Source: Halocafeteria seosinensis
Taxonomy: Eukaryota > Sar > Bigyra > Bicosoecida
Assembly (NCBI GenBank): GCA_001687465.1
Contig: LVLI01000152.1
Span: forward strand, 1 to 62,879
Reading direction: 5' to 3'
Length of the DNA stretch: 62,879 nucleotides
Position numbers and translations under genes: made by a program
Notes under the pieces: generated by a model
What the model saw: only the letters and a program-made list of their open reading frames with translations
The model's database searches: none
Told to the model about the DNA's origin: nothing
In this document: positions 37,115 to 48,491 of the stretch, one piece after another
Layout of the letters: every line of letters begins with the position of its first letter
How positions within the stretch are numbered: the first letter of the stretch is position 1

Positions 37115-37405
37115 TACACAGCACCAGTACTCTTGTTTGAGAGAAGGAGCACAAACCAAAAGAGAGGGGTCTTCTCTCTGGCTCTGGAGCTCGAACAAGA
37201 CCACATAAAGACAACAATGTGGGGATAAAGAGAAGGACTTCTACTTCAACTTGGGCCTTAAGCCAGTACAGTACTTCAGGGTGAAATTTGACAGTGGCTA
37301 CTGGCCACAGGGGGTGTATTCCTTGTAAGGGGGTGGATTTATCACCGCGGCTAAGAAACAGTTACATGTATACGCATGTCTCGCTGTTGTGTTATACGCT
37401 TCCAT

Positions 37406-39799
37406 TCAAGCGTCTGTCGAAGAACTACCGCGGTTGCCGAGTAATTGGTCTTCGTCTTCGTGGCTGCCCCATTCATCACTAAAGGATGTCGATTCTTCGC
37501 CCTCGCGTTCCCTGAGCACTTCTGCAATCTTGTCATGTCTCTCAGCAAGAAGTTCTTCAAATTCTTTTTTGGGAAGATCAAATGGATGGACTTGACCGAC
37601 TTCCTGCTGCATGATGCGATCCTCTCGCAATTGCTCAATGGCTTGGGCAGCTTTAATCTGTGGACGGGGTTTCTTCCAGTTCACACAGGCAAAGTACACT
37701 ATCGGAGCAAGTGAGGAGAAGCTGATAAAGTAGCCAGCGATGGTGATCCAGGTCAAGCCCTCGCAGTCACCAGTTTGGCGTACCCCAGCCAGGCAACCAA
37801 TGTTTTCATAAGACCCCTTAGGGTATTCCACAAGGATACCCAAGATGATGATCACAAACAGTAGAGGGCAAACTGTAATCCAAGAAATTGTTACCCACTT
37901 TGGAATTTTCTTTCCTGTCATCTGTTCGCATTGAGTCACAAATTTCTTCCTGCCATAAATGCCAAGGACCCCATAGAGCTCTAACAAGACAACAATGACG
38001 AGCGAGACAGCTGCCGCAAAGTTGTCAAAGATATTCACAAGGTAGAATCCGACATCTGTGACGAAAAAGATGCCAAAAACAAACATTACCGCACAAATCA
38101 AGAAAGAAACCTGGGCGGGAGAGAAGCGCTTCGTCAGCCACTCCATCGACTTGGACTGAAGGATTCCGTTTCTGACCGTCATCACCATTGCAGCTTCTGA
38201 GCCAATGCCCAGAGTACCCAACATCAGGAAAAACAAGAATGCAAACAATTGTTCCACCGGGAACTCTACCAGCAATTCAGGCAGAGCTACGAAAGCTAAT
38301 CCGGAACCGGAGGCTGCTACTTCACTGACTTCCTGTCCTTTCTTCTTGGCGATGAATCCTATGGCCGAAAACACAGTTATGCCAGCCAGCAAACTTGTGA
38401 ATGCATTTACGCCGGTAATTACATACGCATCTCGCACAAAATCGTGCTTCCGGTCATTGAAGCTGGAGAACGCCACAAGAGCTCCCCAGCCAATGCCAAG
38501 ACTGTAAAACATTTGCGTTGCCGCAGAGATCCATACACCGAAATCTGCCAATTGGGAGAAATCAGGTGTGAAGAAATGTTTAACACCTTCCGCGGCATTT
38601 TCCAAAGTAGATGCCCGAATGAGCAAAATGAAGAGCACGGTGTACGGGAACAAAGCTGTAAAATAAGATGTCTTGCCGGAACTTTGGGCGCCTCTGAAGA
38701 TAATGATAAATACAAGGACCCATGCCACTATAAGGGTTCCAAACATTGGCCAATTCATAGACTCCATATTGTTGACTGTTTCACTGACGCCGATCGCTTC
38801 CTCGAACCAGTACCTCTCTGTATCTCCATTGTACGGCAAGGAAGAGCGAAAGGACTGGAAGAGATAAAACAATGCCCATCCGACAATCACATTGTAATAC
38901 ACCGAGACGACAGCGGCGACGATGATGGACGCGATACCAATGCCGGCTAACCGCGGAGATATTGTCGCCCAAACTCGGAGTGGACCAAACTGAAAGAGTT
39001 GTCCTACCCCTAGCTCCATCACGAACATTGGCATCCCCAAGAAAAACAAAAAGATGAAGTACGGGATTAGAAATGCCCCTCCACCATTGGCATACGCCAA
39101 GTAGGGAAAACGCCAAACGTTTCCGAGACCGACCGCATAGCTAACTAAAGCAAACACAAATTCGATGGCGTTTCCCCATCTCTGTTCCCGCGAAGGATGC
39201 GCTTCCTGTGTGAATTCCAGGGAGTCATCTTCCGCGGAATGCCGTGAAGCTGGATAGAAGACACTTTAGGGATAGAAGAGACGATAAGCACTATTGTGTA
39301 ACTGCGCAAACTTACGCGGTTTTTCATCAATTGGTTTGCCATCCAGTTGTGGCTTTGCGCTCTCAGTCAACTTCAGCACGGTTTCAACATCCTCCAAAGG
39401 ATCTTCCCGGGCACGCTCAACTAGCAGATTTTCAACAGCATCCTGGGCCTGACTGGCTTCATCTGAGTCGATGCCATACGCTTGTAGTTTCTGCTTGGTG
39501 ATCTGTGGCAGGTCTATTCCACGAAAGCGATGATCTGCCAACTCAGAGGCTACGGTATCTGGGACCGAATTCTGCTCCTCAGCCCATTCAAGGACGTCTC
39601 GGGTATCCCACCGCGATAAAGGCTTTTCTTTGAATGAGCGGCCAATCCAATCATTGCGTTCGTATGGTCCTCTGAGCTTTTTATTCTCCTCGTTTTCTCC
39701 TTCTAAGGGCGTGATTTCAATGCCTTTGGTATCATCCTCATACTCCTCCCTTTCCTTTGCGTAATGCACATTGCGTTTCTTCTTGGTGTTGTGTTGCAT
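37406..39799 (-). CDS. SLC6/SNF-family transporter with N-terminal SAM-like domain
   Basis: Two exons, 39316-39799 and 37406-39249, 775 residues. Residues about 55-135 (from SRWDTRDVLEWAEE to QDAVENLL) have the hydrophobic pattern of a SAM domain, with the Trp, the ITKQKLQAYGI turn and the final helix. Span 1 of the transporter then begins with SYAVGLGNVWRFPYLAY, the signature of Na+-dependent neurotransmitter/amino-acid symporters, followed by MPMFVMELGVGQ. About twelve spans follow, to near residue 690, and then a charged tail containing SSTSFSDEWGSHEDEDQ. Likely a plasma-membrane Na+(/Cl-)-coupled uptake carrier for an amino acid or related solute; the substrate cannot be deduced. The SAM fusion is unusual. 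It lies inside the tweety-like cluster but is unrelated to it by sequence. Confidence 0.9.
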
Positions 39800-40728
39800 C
39801 ACCTAGTAGGTATGGGATGTGCTTACTGCTGTATGGGGACAAGGGTTTGGCGAAGAACAAACTTGAACCCTCCGTGAACAGTCGAATTGTACAACCATGT
39901 CACAAAAACAAAAAACAAAAAAACCTTGTATCCCGTTCGGCAATAGTGGTAGGAAGGATAATTGTAAATAATACAATGCATCCAAACATTACCCTGTATC
40001 AATTACACTCCCACGTCACTTGTTGGTTTTGGAGTTGTAACCGTGAAGGTTGCTGTGACCTGCTTACGATCTTCAACGAAGGGAACCTAAATTTGGATAA
40101 AAAGTTCATTATGGCATGTAATGGTGCACTGACAGTCGTGGAAAGAAGGAAACTAATGGCCCCGACGCTTGGGAGTGACTACAAATAAACTCCGGTCTAC
40201 TCCGGTCCTCGATATTGTACATATGCTTACAATGGACTCACCCCACAAATAACAGACTTGTATTAATGCCAGCAGTTCCCTCATTTTGGATCAGGTGCAA
40301 TAGACTGTTTGCTGTCAGGCGACTTCAGTACGTACACGTAGTTCCTGGATGGCTTCCAGTTCACTCAGGCATTTTCCGCAGGGAAGTGGAAGTGTACTGA
40401 GCAATGCGCAGACAATAACGACAGCTGACAAATCAAGGAAGTAAACTAATTCACCCCCTCTTTTGTCCCATGAGCCTCCCATGTAGCATGTTGAGTGCTT
40501 GCACAAATGTATCAGGGGATCAGATGTACATGTGTCACATGATGTGTGTCATTGCGCAAGCAATGACAGCCCGCCCCTAGCGCGGTGTGGGTGGCTGGTG
40601 AGCGGCTAAATTGATTTTTACCCTTGCCGTGGTATTGTTGACCAGTATGTACATCAACTGCTGCTAGATACTGGATTAGAGCGTAATATAGATCATTGCA
40701 TCACTTGATTCCCTTTTGAGACATTAAC
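39800..40728. other. Divergent intergenic region, SLC6 gene and T6
   Basis: About 930 nt separating two divergent starts, so it should contain both promoters. An A-rich tract lies near 39905-39925. No other gene, repeat or RNA recognised. Confidence 0.45.
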
Positions 40729-42660
40729 ATGGCGGCGACAGAAAGCTATGAACCTTCAACTCAGGTGCAGTGGCTCCATGAACGAACCCGCTATACGACG
40801 TAAGCCCCTCTTAATAGCCCCCATAGTGCAGTGTCTCCCTTTAACTGTGCATGTATAGCTTGCAGGAGTTTCGGAGCGGCTCCCCAGGAATTTCCTGATT
40901 CATTTGGAGGCAGCGATTCGAATGACTGGGGTAAGTTGAAGCTGATCCGGGCACACACTCGTTGGTTTCTCTAACTTTCGGTGCTTTTGTCCGCGTTTCC
41001 TGCGGTGCAGTTATAGGATGTGTGATGTGGACGGGGATATTTGCATTCATTGGTTTGCTCTTCACGTACGTCTCGCTCATGGTGTACACATGACAAACAC
41101 TGTCTTCCATGGGGTTTCACCAAATCTAGCCTTTTTTTATTCACTCTATGCAGCCTTATTTTGATGATTGGATATTGCCTCACTCCGTGCTGCTGTTCCT
41201 CCAAAAAGCGAGACATGACAGAGCTGAAAAATAATCCTTCGAACCCCAAACCGTACAACAAGAGGTTTTTCATTATAACCCTCGGGTTATCAGCACTTTT
41301 CTTCATTTTCGCTTTGGCCACATTTGCTCCCATCTCCTCTTTTGACGATGGATTTAATCGGGCCCTTGATGGAATAGAAAGTGCACAAACAACCCTGCAA
41401 GAAATAACCGACGTGGGTGGTAAACTGGTGGACCTTCTCGGTGGGGCGGCCGATACTACGGACGAACTTGCTGACGATGTCAATAGCAACGGTCCCATGG
41501 AAGACGCATTAAGAGACTTTGCCAGCGCAGTAAGGGATACGCAATCTACTGCTAGTAGTGCCATTGGTACTGCCCAGGATCTTGTTGACAGCATTGGTGA
41601 TGTTGTCCAAGATGGGAGAGACTCTTCAGATAAGTACGGGGAAACAATAGCATTCGCGTATGCCGGCCTGATGTGTTCGAGCGCAATCATTCTGATGATA
41701 ACTCTTATTCCTAAATCTATTTGCACATGCCCTCACAAGTTCATTGGAGTCCCTGTCAATCTCATGTTCTTGCTTCTCCTCTGTAAGTGAAAAGAAAAGC
41801 ATCCCCAGTGGGAGCAATTTGTTCCATTTTGTATTGCATACGCAGGGATGTTCACGGGAATTTGGCTCACGCTGGGCATGATGTCGGCGGATTTCTGCGT
41901 TGCACCGAATCAAAACACGATCGACCTCTTTGGTTCGGGATCCAGTGGGAATAGCGTTCGCTATTACTTAAGTTGTGATCCCGACAAGAAGGAAGTAGTT
42001 ACACCTGATGATGGTAGGTTCGCTGTATCAGCTTTCACATGTTTGAGAAGATGGCAGTGTATTGATGGACTCGATCGTGCAGGATTGAGATACGAAATTC
42101 AGCAAACATTGGAGAAGACTGAAACGTTGATCATAGACACGTACGGGGAGGCAGTACGGGAGGTAGAGGGTCACAACAACGGAAACAATAATCAGGTAGT
42201 TGAAGATTTCAAAAAACTAAATGAGACCTTTTTCCAACCTGCGTTGGTTCAAGTAAGAAAGCTGGATGAAATCGCAAGTTGCAAGAGTATACGTCGGACC
42301 TGGGATATCTTCATCGTAAGTAACAACAGCTTGCCCCTAGCTGTTCCTTCCGATACTAATCTTCTATGTATTTGCAAATGCAGCAAGCCTTCTGTCGGGA
42401 CTTCATCAGCGATGGAATAATCGTGAGTGCTGCTGGCAATGGATATGACATCGTCCAACAAATATATACTCTTTTGCTTGCGCTTCCAGGTTCTTTTTGG
42501 ATTGCAAACCTTCATGGCAGTACTCCTCTTCCTGATAATGTTGTTCAACTGGAGCTTTTGTTTGAGGCACCCAGGAAGGTCTCCAAAACATTTGCAAGAC
42601 ACCAATGATTGGGGCGCAGACAAGATGGCCACTGTGGTGAACCCAACTAGGACAGCGTAA
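40729..42660 (+). CDS. Tweety-like membrane protein T6
   Basis: Eight exons: 40729-40799, 40866-40930, 41011-41065, 41154-41782, 41846-42013, 42083-42315, 42384-42422 and 42490-42660; 476 residues. The N-terminus MAATESYEPSTQVQWLHERTRY is clean. Span 1 is split over two introns, as in T5 and T7. The first cytosolic loop has a CCCSSKKRD cluster and a YNKRFF membrane entry; FDDGFNRALDGIESAQ follows span 2. Ectodomain 1 is Asp/Ser/Thr-rich. Ectodomain 2 has MMSADFC, YYLSCDP, the NET sequon, DEIASCKSIRRTW and AFCRDFISDGII. Span 5 runs into NWSFCLRHPG. T7 is a near-copy: exons 1-5 and 7 have identical lengths in both genes. Confidence 0.84.
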
Positions 42661-43305
42661 CCTGTCTCCCATGAGCATATGCTAACAATATCTACGCAGT
42701 AGTATATGTTTTGTGTTCTACATAGTCATGCCACTAACCACTGTCTCCCAGTGAAGCTCAACTAAAGCCGCGACCATGAGGGGACTTGATCTCTCCCCTA
42801 TGTTATGGTTGCAAATAGCGAGTGTCCTGTGAGGAATCCGGGGTGGGCTATCTGTCACATATATGTGTGTCTGTGGAATCCTTGGTTGTAATTTCTGTTC
42901 GGTTGCATTGTTTGCCAATTCTGCTTCGGCGGATTTTCCGCTCTGCCGCTTAAATCCCAAGTCTATGTGTCACTACTACATATACGAAGGATACCCTCGT
43001 AGTATCAGTCCATCACTCGAGCCATGGAATTGATTTGACATGCTTTGCTACTGAACCGAAAAAACTCGGAGACTCGGCCCGGAGTTGCGGTCGGTTCGGT
43101 AATTACGGGGTCGGTGGAAGACTTGCACTGAAAGTTCGGTCGCACCGAGCCTCCCGCCCGACGGGTACGTGAACCGACGGTCGCTAAGTGTTGCCTAGCT
43201 TGTTTAGCACTGTTCTACCGTATCGACAGTGCCACAACAGTAGCGAAAAGTGTATTATGGATAACTGCATTCATTGAGAGCTGTTGAGTTCAGCATAGAC
43301 ACGAA
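42661..43305. other. Intergenic between T6 and T7
   Basis: About 645 nt. 43050-43190 is conspicuously GC-rich with many short CGG/CCG inverted strings (for example CTCGGCCCGGAG and CGGTCG/CGACGG motifs) and could fold. No gene recognised. Confidence 0.45.
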
Positions 43306-45260
43306 ATGTCCGCGACAGAGAGCTATGAGCCTTCCACGCAGGTGGAGTGGCTCCACGGACGCTCCCGCTATACGTTGTAAGCTGCACTTCCAGAGCCCGA
43401 TAGGTCCATATTCCCACGGTACTTTAAACGCATACATTGCAGGAGTTTTGGACCGGCCCCGCAGGAATTCCCCGATTCATTCGGAGGAAGTGAATCCACT
43501 GATTGGGGTAAGTTTGGCGCGGTTGTTGAACTTACTCGTGTTGGTTACTGCCATTTCCCACTTTCGGCTTTTCTCGCCTGTGTCTCTTCTGCAATACAGT
43601 GATAGGATGTGTTATGTGGACGGGAATATTCGCAGTCATCGGGATCGTATTCACGTAAGTCTAGAGGGGGTTGAAGTTCATTCTCCACGCCGTCCCGGTG
43701 AGGGAACCTTCCAAACGCTCACTACCGATTGCGCGTCATTCTATTTGGCTCAACAGTGTCATATTAATACTGGGGTATTGTTTCACATGGTGCTGCTGCT
43801 CTTCCAAAAAACGAGACGGGGCAGAGCAGAAGAGGAATCCTTCCAACCCAAAGCCGTACAACAAACGATTCTTCATCATCACTCTTCTCCTCTCAGGGGT
43901 CTTCTTCGTCTTCGCTTTGGCTACGTTTGCCCCAATCTCCTCGTTCGACGATGGGTTTAATCGGGCTCTGGATGGAATAGAGAGTGCACAGTCAACTCTT
44001 CAAGACATAACCGAAGTTGGTGGAAAACTCGCCGATCTCCTAGGTGGAGCTGCTAATGCAACGGACGCGCTAGCTGACGACGTCGACGGCAGCCAAGATT
44101 TGGAAGACGAATTGAGGAACTTTGCCGACTCAGTTCGGGATACGCAATCTACTGCTGAGAATGCTGTTAGTACTGCCCGTGACATTGTTGACAGTATTGA
44201 CGGTGTGGTCCAAGATGGAAGGGACTATTCAGATCAGTACGGGCAAACAATAGCTTTCGCATATGCTGGCCTCATGTGTTCGAGTGCAATCATTTTGATG
44301 ATAACGTTAATTCCGAAAGCGATTTGCACTTGTCCTCACAAAGCAATTGGAGTCCCGGTCAACCTCATGTTCTTACTTCTCCTCTGTAAGTCGAGCGGAG
44401 TCTTGCACGGTAGAACATGGATTCCAGGATCAGCTTGTTAGTGCTGTATTGCATGTACAGGGATTTTCACGGGAATTTGGCTCACATTGGGCATGATGTC
44501 GGCTGATTTCTGTGTTGCCCCGAATCAAAACACCATCGACCTCTTCGGTTCCGGCTCAAGTGGGAATAGCGTTCGCTATTACTTAAGCTGCGATCCCAAC
44601 AAAGAGGAAGAAGTCACTCCTGGCGATGGTAGGTTCCCTATTTGCTTGCACATACATGAAGAGGGGACAGTAACCGTGACGGGCTCGCACTTGCAGGCTT
44701 AAGATACGAAATTCAGCAAACAGTGAAGAAGACTGAAACGCTAATCATAGACACGTATGGACAGGCCGTTGAAAAAGTAGAACAGGCCAATGAAGACTCA
44801 GGTGGAAACAACGACGATGTTGTTAACGGTTTTAGGAAACTGAATGAGACCTTTTTTGAACCTGCATTGGTTCAAGTGCGAAGGCTGGATGAAATCGCAA
44901 GTTGCAAGAGTATCCGTCGAACCTGGGATATTTTCGTGGTAAGTCTCAGTAGTCTCGGTCTCTGAGGTCTGAAAGAGCATTTACGGTCTTCTTGCCTCCT
45001 CTACAATGACAGCAAGCATTCTGCCGCGACTTCATCAGCAACGGAATCATTGTAAGTACCGTATCTGCGTGACGTGAGTGTCCAGTGTTGTCAGACGTGC
45101 ATCGGTGCCATTCTTTCAGGTTCTGTTTGGGTTGCAAACATTCATGGGAGTGATGCTCTTTCTCATTATGCTGTTCAACTGGAGCTTTTGTTTGCGACAC
45201 CCTGGAAGGTCACGAAAGCGTGTTCAAGACTTTGAGGGAGCGCAACCGACTGGCTCTTGA
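43306..45260 (+). CDS. Tweety-like membrane protein T7
   Basis: Eight exons: 43306-43376, 43443-43507, 43600-43654, 43757-44385, 44461-44628, 44697-44938, 45013-45051 and 45120-45260; 469 residues. It is a close duplicate of T6 and keeps all its motifs: WLHGRSRY, CCCSSKKRD, FDDGFNRALDGIESAQ, MMSADFC, YYLSCDP, DEIASCKSIRRTW, FCRDFISNGII and NWSFCLRHPG. It differs mainly in ectodomain 1 (NATDALADDVDG, carrying a sequon), a 9-nt longer exon 6, and a shorter basic tail (RSRKRVQDFEG). Intron sequences differ much more than exons, so the pair is recent but not identical. Confidence 0.84.
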
Positions 45261-45840
45261 TGGGTTATGTTTTCACCTTTTGTGCTCTGATGAAATATTA
45301 CTTAATCGCCGAAATATACTGCTGATGCATCGACAGCTCATCTGATACCGCAAGAAGAAATTTGGTTTCGAACAAACTCCTGCTAACGGGACAGTCGTGA
45401 TCAGGTAGAGTTCATCCAGTTGTTTCCCAGCTTGCAGTGGTTATTGAAATCCTTCCTGTGGATATATTTGTAGCCAGTAGCAAATAACCACATGTCTCTC
45501 TACAATTCTGTGGGGGTCGAAATTCGTCCTGATTCCAGTATGCACTTCTCTCCCGACAAGCATTGAAGGGGGACGAAGCAGGCCCCTATCTTCCAGTAAT
45601 CATATTCATCGAAAACACTTCATGCTCCTGTGATCCTTCACCATGTAACCCGTATGAGGCAGCCATTGAGGCTTATCCTCTGAACTTCACAACACCGCCC
45701 TCACAATGCTTCACACGGTGGAGAAAAGGGGATACAGAGGAGGGTGTTGCATAGAGCCCTTTGCCCAGGCCCTCTTGTCGATTCATGGTCCTAAATCAAC
45801 ATTACTGGGCTTTTGTCCTCCTCGTGGAAAGCTACAGAAA
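45261..45840. other. Intergenic between T7 and T8
   Basis: About 580 nt without a recognised gene. An open frame from 45706 runs in phase into T8, but its first 45 residues have no homologue among the paralogues. Confidence 0.45.
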
Positions 45841-48119
45841 ATGAGCAAATTTTCTGTCTCGTCCTCCAGGTCGCCTTTGGTGAGCTTGATGGGGATCCTG
45901 TATATTATAGGACTGCTCCATACAGGGGTTTTAGCAACCCATAACCACACTTCACACAGTGTGCGCGTGCATGCACAGCACAAGGATACGATTACGGAGG
46001 AGTACAGCCCATCACGGGGCGTCAGATGGCTCCATGAACGGGATCGCTGGAGTTTCTGGGGACTGAAACCACGTCCAGATGCTGCGCATTTCCCAACGGA
46101 CCTTAAAGGCAACGAAGAGCAGCGCGATAGATGGCGTACGTTTCTCAGATATTACTCACTTGTGTCCCCTCATGTATGATCTGGATGGTTGTTCCTGCAG
46201 TAATCGGATGCGGTAATTGGGGACTGATCTTCGTAGGTATGTCGCAATCACGATAGTACTTTCGGCACACTCAAGTCAATTGATACTTTAGGGTGTGGAT
46301 GCATCAAGCAGGAATTGGAAGCGTGCTCACAGCTTTCGTTAGTGGCGTGTAAGTAAACTTTATAGAATGCAGCCCCGGCAATTAACCTTAGGAATCTGTT
46401 TTGTGGTTCTTACCCCGTTTTGTCCAGATATATATGCTATCTGATATGTTCGACAAGACCGACACCACAGAAGCGAGCCTGTGTCGATAGTTCGGATTTC
46501 GAGAACAGGTTTTATCCCCCGAAAATCCCTAATCGGAGTAGGAGGAGGTCAGTTTCAACAGACGATGAAGTGGAGGATACTTATCTCGCGTCTCCCGTTC
46601 ATAGCTGTGAGGACGCATTGCATAAAGCGGCTGGTTTCTTTGCATTCTTTTTTTTGGTCTGCATTTTGCTCACTACTGTTCCGATTCACTTTTTTGACAC
46701 TGGGTTCCACGGGGGACTTGATGCCTTGAGAGATGGACGAGACTCCCTCCAAGAGAGCACAAAGCTCGATAACGAGAGCCACGCCCATGTTTCCAACATT
46801 GGCGGAATATCTGCGGTATTGGCAAATCGAATCGCAAACCAAAATCAAACCATTGCAGAGGCGCTGACTAATTTATCCGAGCTGGCTAATTTTACAGCAA
46901 TTGGAGTGGCAGATACGGTTAACTCCTCAGCGGACATCTCTGACCGAGTCAACACTGTGATAATCAATGGGCAAGGCGTGCTAGATCACTACTCCCATAC
47001 TATTACAGGAACATACTGGGCGTTTCTAGGATTAACAATGCTATTTTTCCTTGCTTCTCTTTGCCCAAAACCGTTATGCTCGTGCTGTTTCAAGTTTGTA
47101 TCAGTGCCACTTAACATCTGTCACGGACTGTGCCTATGGTCGCTGACAGGCGCGGTTTTGTTCATCGGAATAATGGCCTCTGACTTTTGTATGAAACCGG
47201 ATCACCACACCCTTGAAGTTTTCCAATCCTTTGCGGGGCAGGGAAAGAACACAACCAATTCGGTGCAGTTTTATTTGTCCTGCAAGAATAACTCGCAAAG
47301 GATATATCCGGATGATGGTAAGTATGATTGGAAACCACATCCTGTATTCCCTTTGAGTTAGCCCGTGTCGCTGCGCAGGTATACTTTACCAGCTGTCACT
47401 GGTAGGAGATCACCTAGGCAGCATTTCCCAAAGGCTTGGACACGTACATGACATGCTTGAGAACTCTACAATAAAAGAGGAAGACTGGAAAGATGAGTTT
47501 AAGAACATGAAGTCCAACGTAACGTCATCACAAAACAATACAGAAAAGGCTGCGAAGCTTCTTAGTTGCGAAAGTATCAACACGCACTGGGGCAAATTTT
47601 CGGTAAGCAGGCTACGTCAGAGCAAATACGAGGTTTTTTTTTTCTTTCTTTTTTTCTTTATTTAGTCCTATGTCGTGTACCTACTGCAGCGCAACGTGTG
47701 CAAGAACTTAATTTCTGATGGCGTAATTCCCGTTTTCGGTTTACAAACCATAATGGGAGTGCTGTGGGTAGGTTGATAGCTTGAAGCAAAATGGTTTGGT
47801 TGGAAGAACCCCCACAATCCTTGATCATACTTCTCAGGTATTTGTTCTGGTGTTAAGTGCCCGCTTTTGTCGACGACATCCGGGCGGAGTAGATCCATGG
47901 AAATCGTTTGAGGACTTCCTGGAAGACTCGTATCATAAGGCCAAGATATGGAGAGACTGGCTAAAAGACAAATACAGGAGCTATGTCAAAAGCGATCAAG
48001 GTTGCTGTGCCTGCTTTAAGGCATCCAGGCGAAAGAGAAACGGGACGATGGAGTGTACCCAAATTTCGTCACAAACACCGCAGAGGGAACCCCTCCTCCC
48101 GGAAGCTGCTCATGATTAA
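45841..48119 (+). CDS. Tweety-like membrane protein T8 (divergent, long)
   Basis: Seven exons: 45841-46135, 46201-46236, 46312-46348, 46428-47317, 47379-47602, 47690-47767 and 47838-48119; 613 residues, the longest member. It begins with a hydrophobic leader (MGILYIIGLLHTGVLA, inner ATG at 45889) that may be a signal peptide, followed by VRWLHERDRW. The introns at the RFT and LLC-W sites of other members are missing; new introns sit within span 1 (36- and 37-nt micro-exons) and within span 5. Ectodomain marks are FFDTGFHGGLDAL, MASDFC, FYLSC, LLSCESINTHW and CKNLISDGVI. After RFCRRHPG comes an 80-residue basic tail with a CCACF cysteine cluster, a possible palmitoylation region. Sequons are numerous (NQT, NLS, NFT, NSS). 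Confidence 0.78.
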
Positions 48120-48491
48120 CTATAGAGAGAAACTTGTCTGTAGGTGAAAAATCCGGTAATTAGTTGTTCAATGTTTGTTGTATAAAAATGAATGTACTTT
48201 GGAGTTTCAAGTTAGCCGTTTCTCTCTCTCTCTCTCTCTCTCTCTTCGACGTTGGGTTGTGGGCGAAGACACTTCCCCAAGAGACTTCTTCACCGCTTGG
48301 CGTTGAAGTTAAAGAAATTGCTTCCCGACATTGCCTGAGGCTCTGGAAGCCATGTATGACACAGCGCATTAGGGTTGTTATGGTTGCTTTTTATTATGGG
48401 ATAGTATGTGCTTTCTGTATTGGGTATTATTGGCGCCACTGGAAAGCAGTGATATCGTAGCTGCGACCTCGGTGGGCGGGTATTATGGGAA
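48120..48491. other. Intergenic between T8 and T9
   Basis: About 370 nt containing a TC microsatellite. No gene recognised. Confidence 0.45.
48221..48244. repeat. TC microsatellite
   Basis: Twelve tandem TC units between T8 and T9. Confidence 0.9.

Noticed and set aside
37115-37204. N-terminal extension of ATG12 upstream of 37114
   Set aside because: The extra frame opens with a non-ATG codon and shows no ATG12-like sequence.
46236-46348. Apparent frameshift in T8 between its second and third exons
   Set aside because: Using the acceptor after AAGCAG (46311) instead of the earlier TTTAG restores the frame and aligns with T9, so no frameshift is needed.
47665-47689. Alternative acceptor for T8 exon 6 after TTATTTAG
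   Set aside because: It stays in frame, but family alignment places the cysteine four codons after the acceptor at 47689, as in all T1-T7 members.
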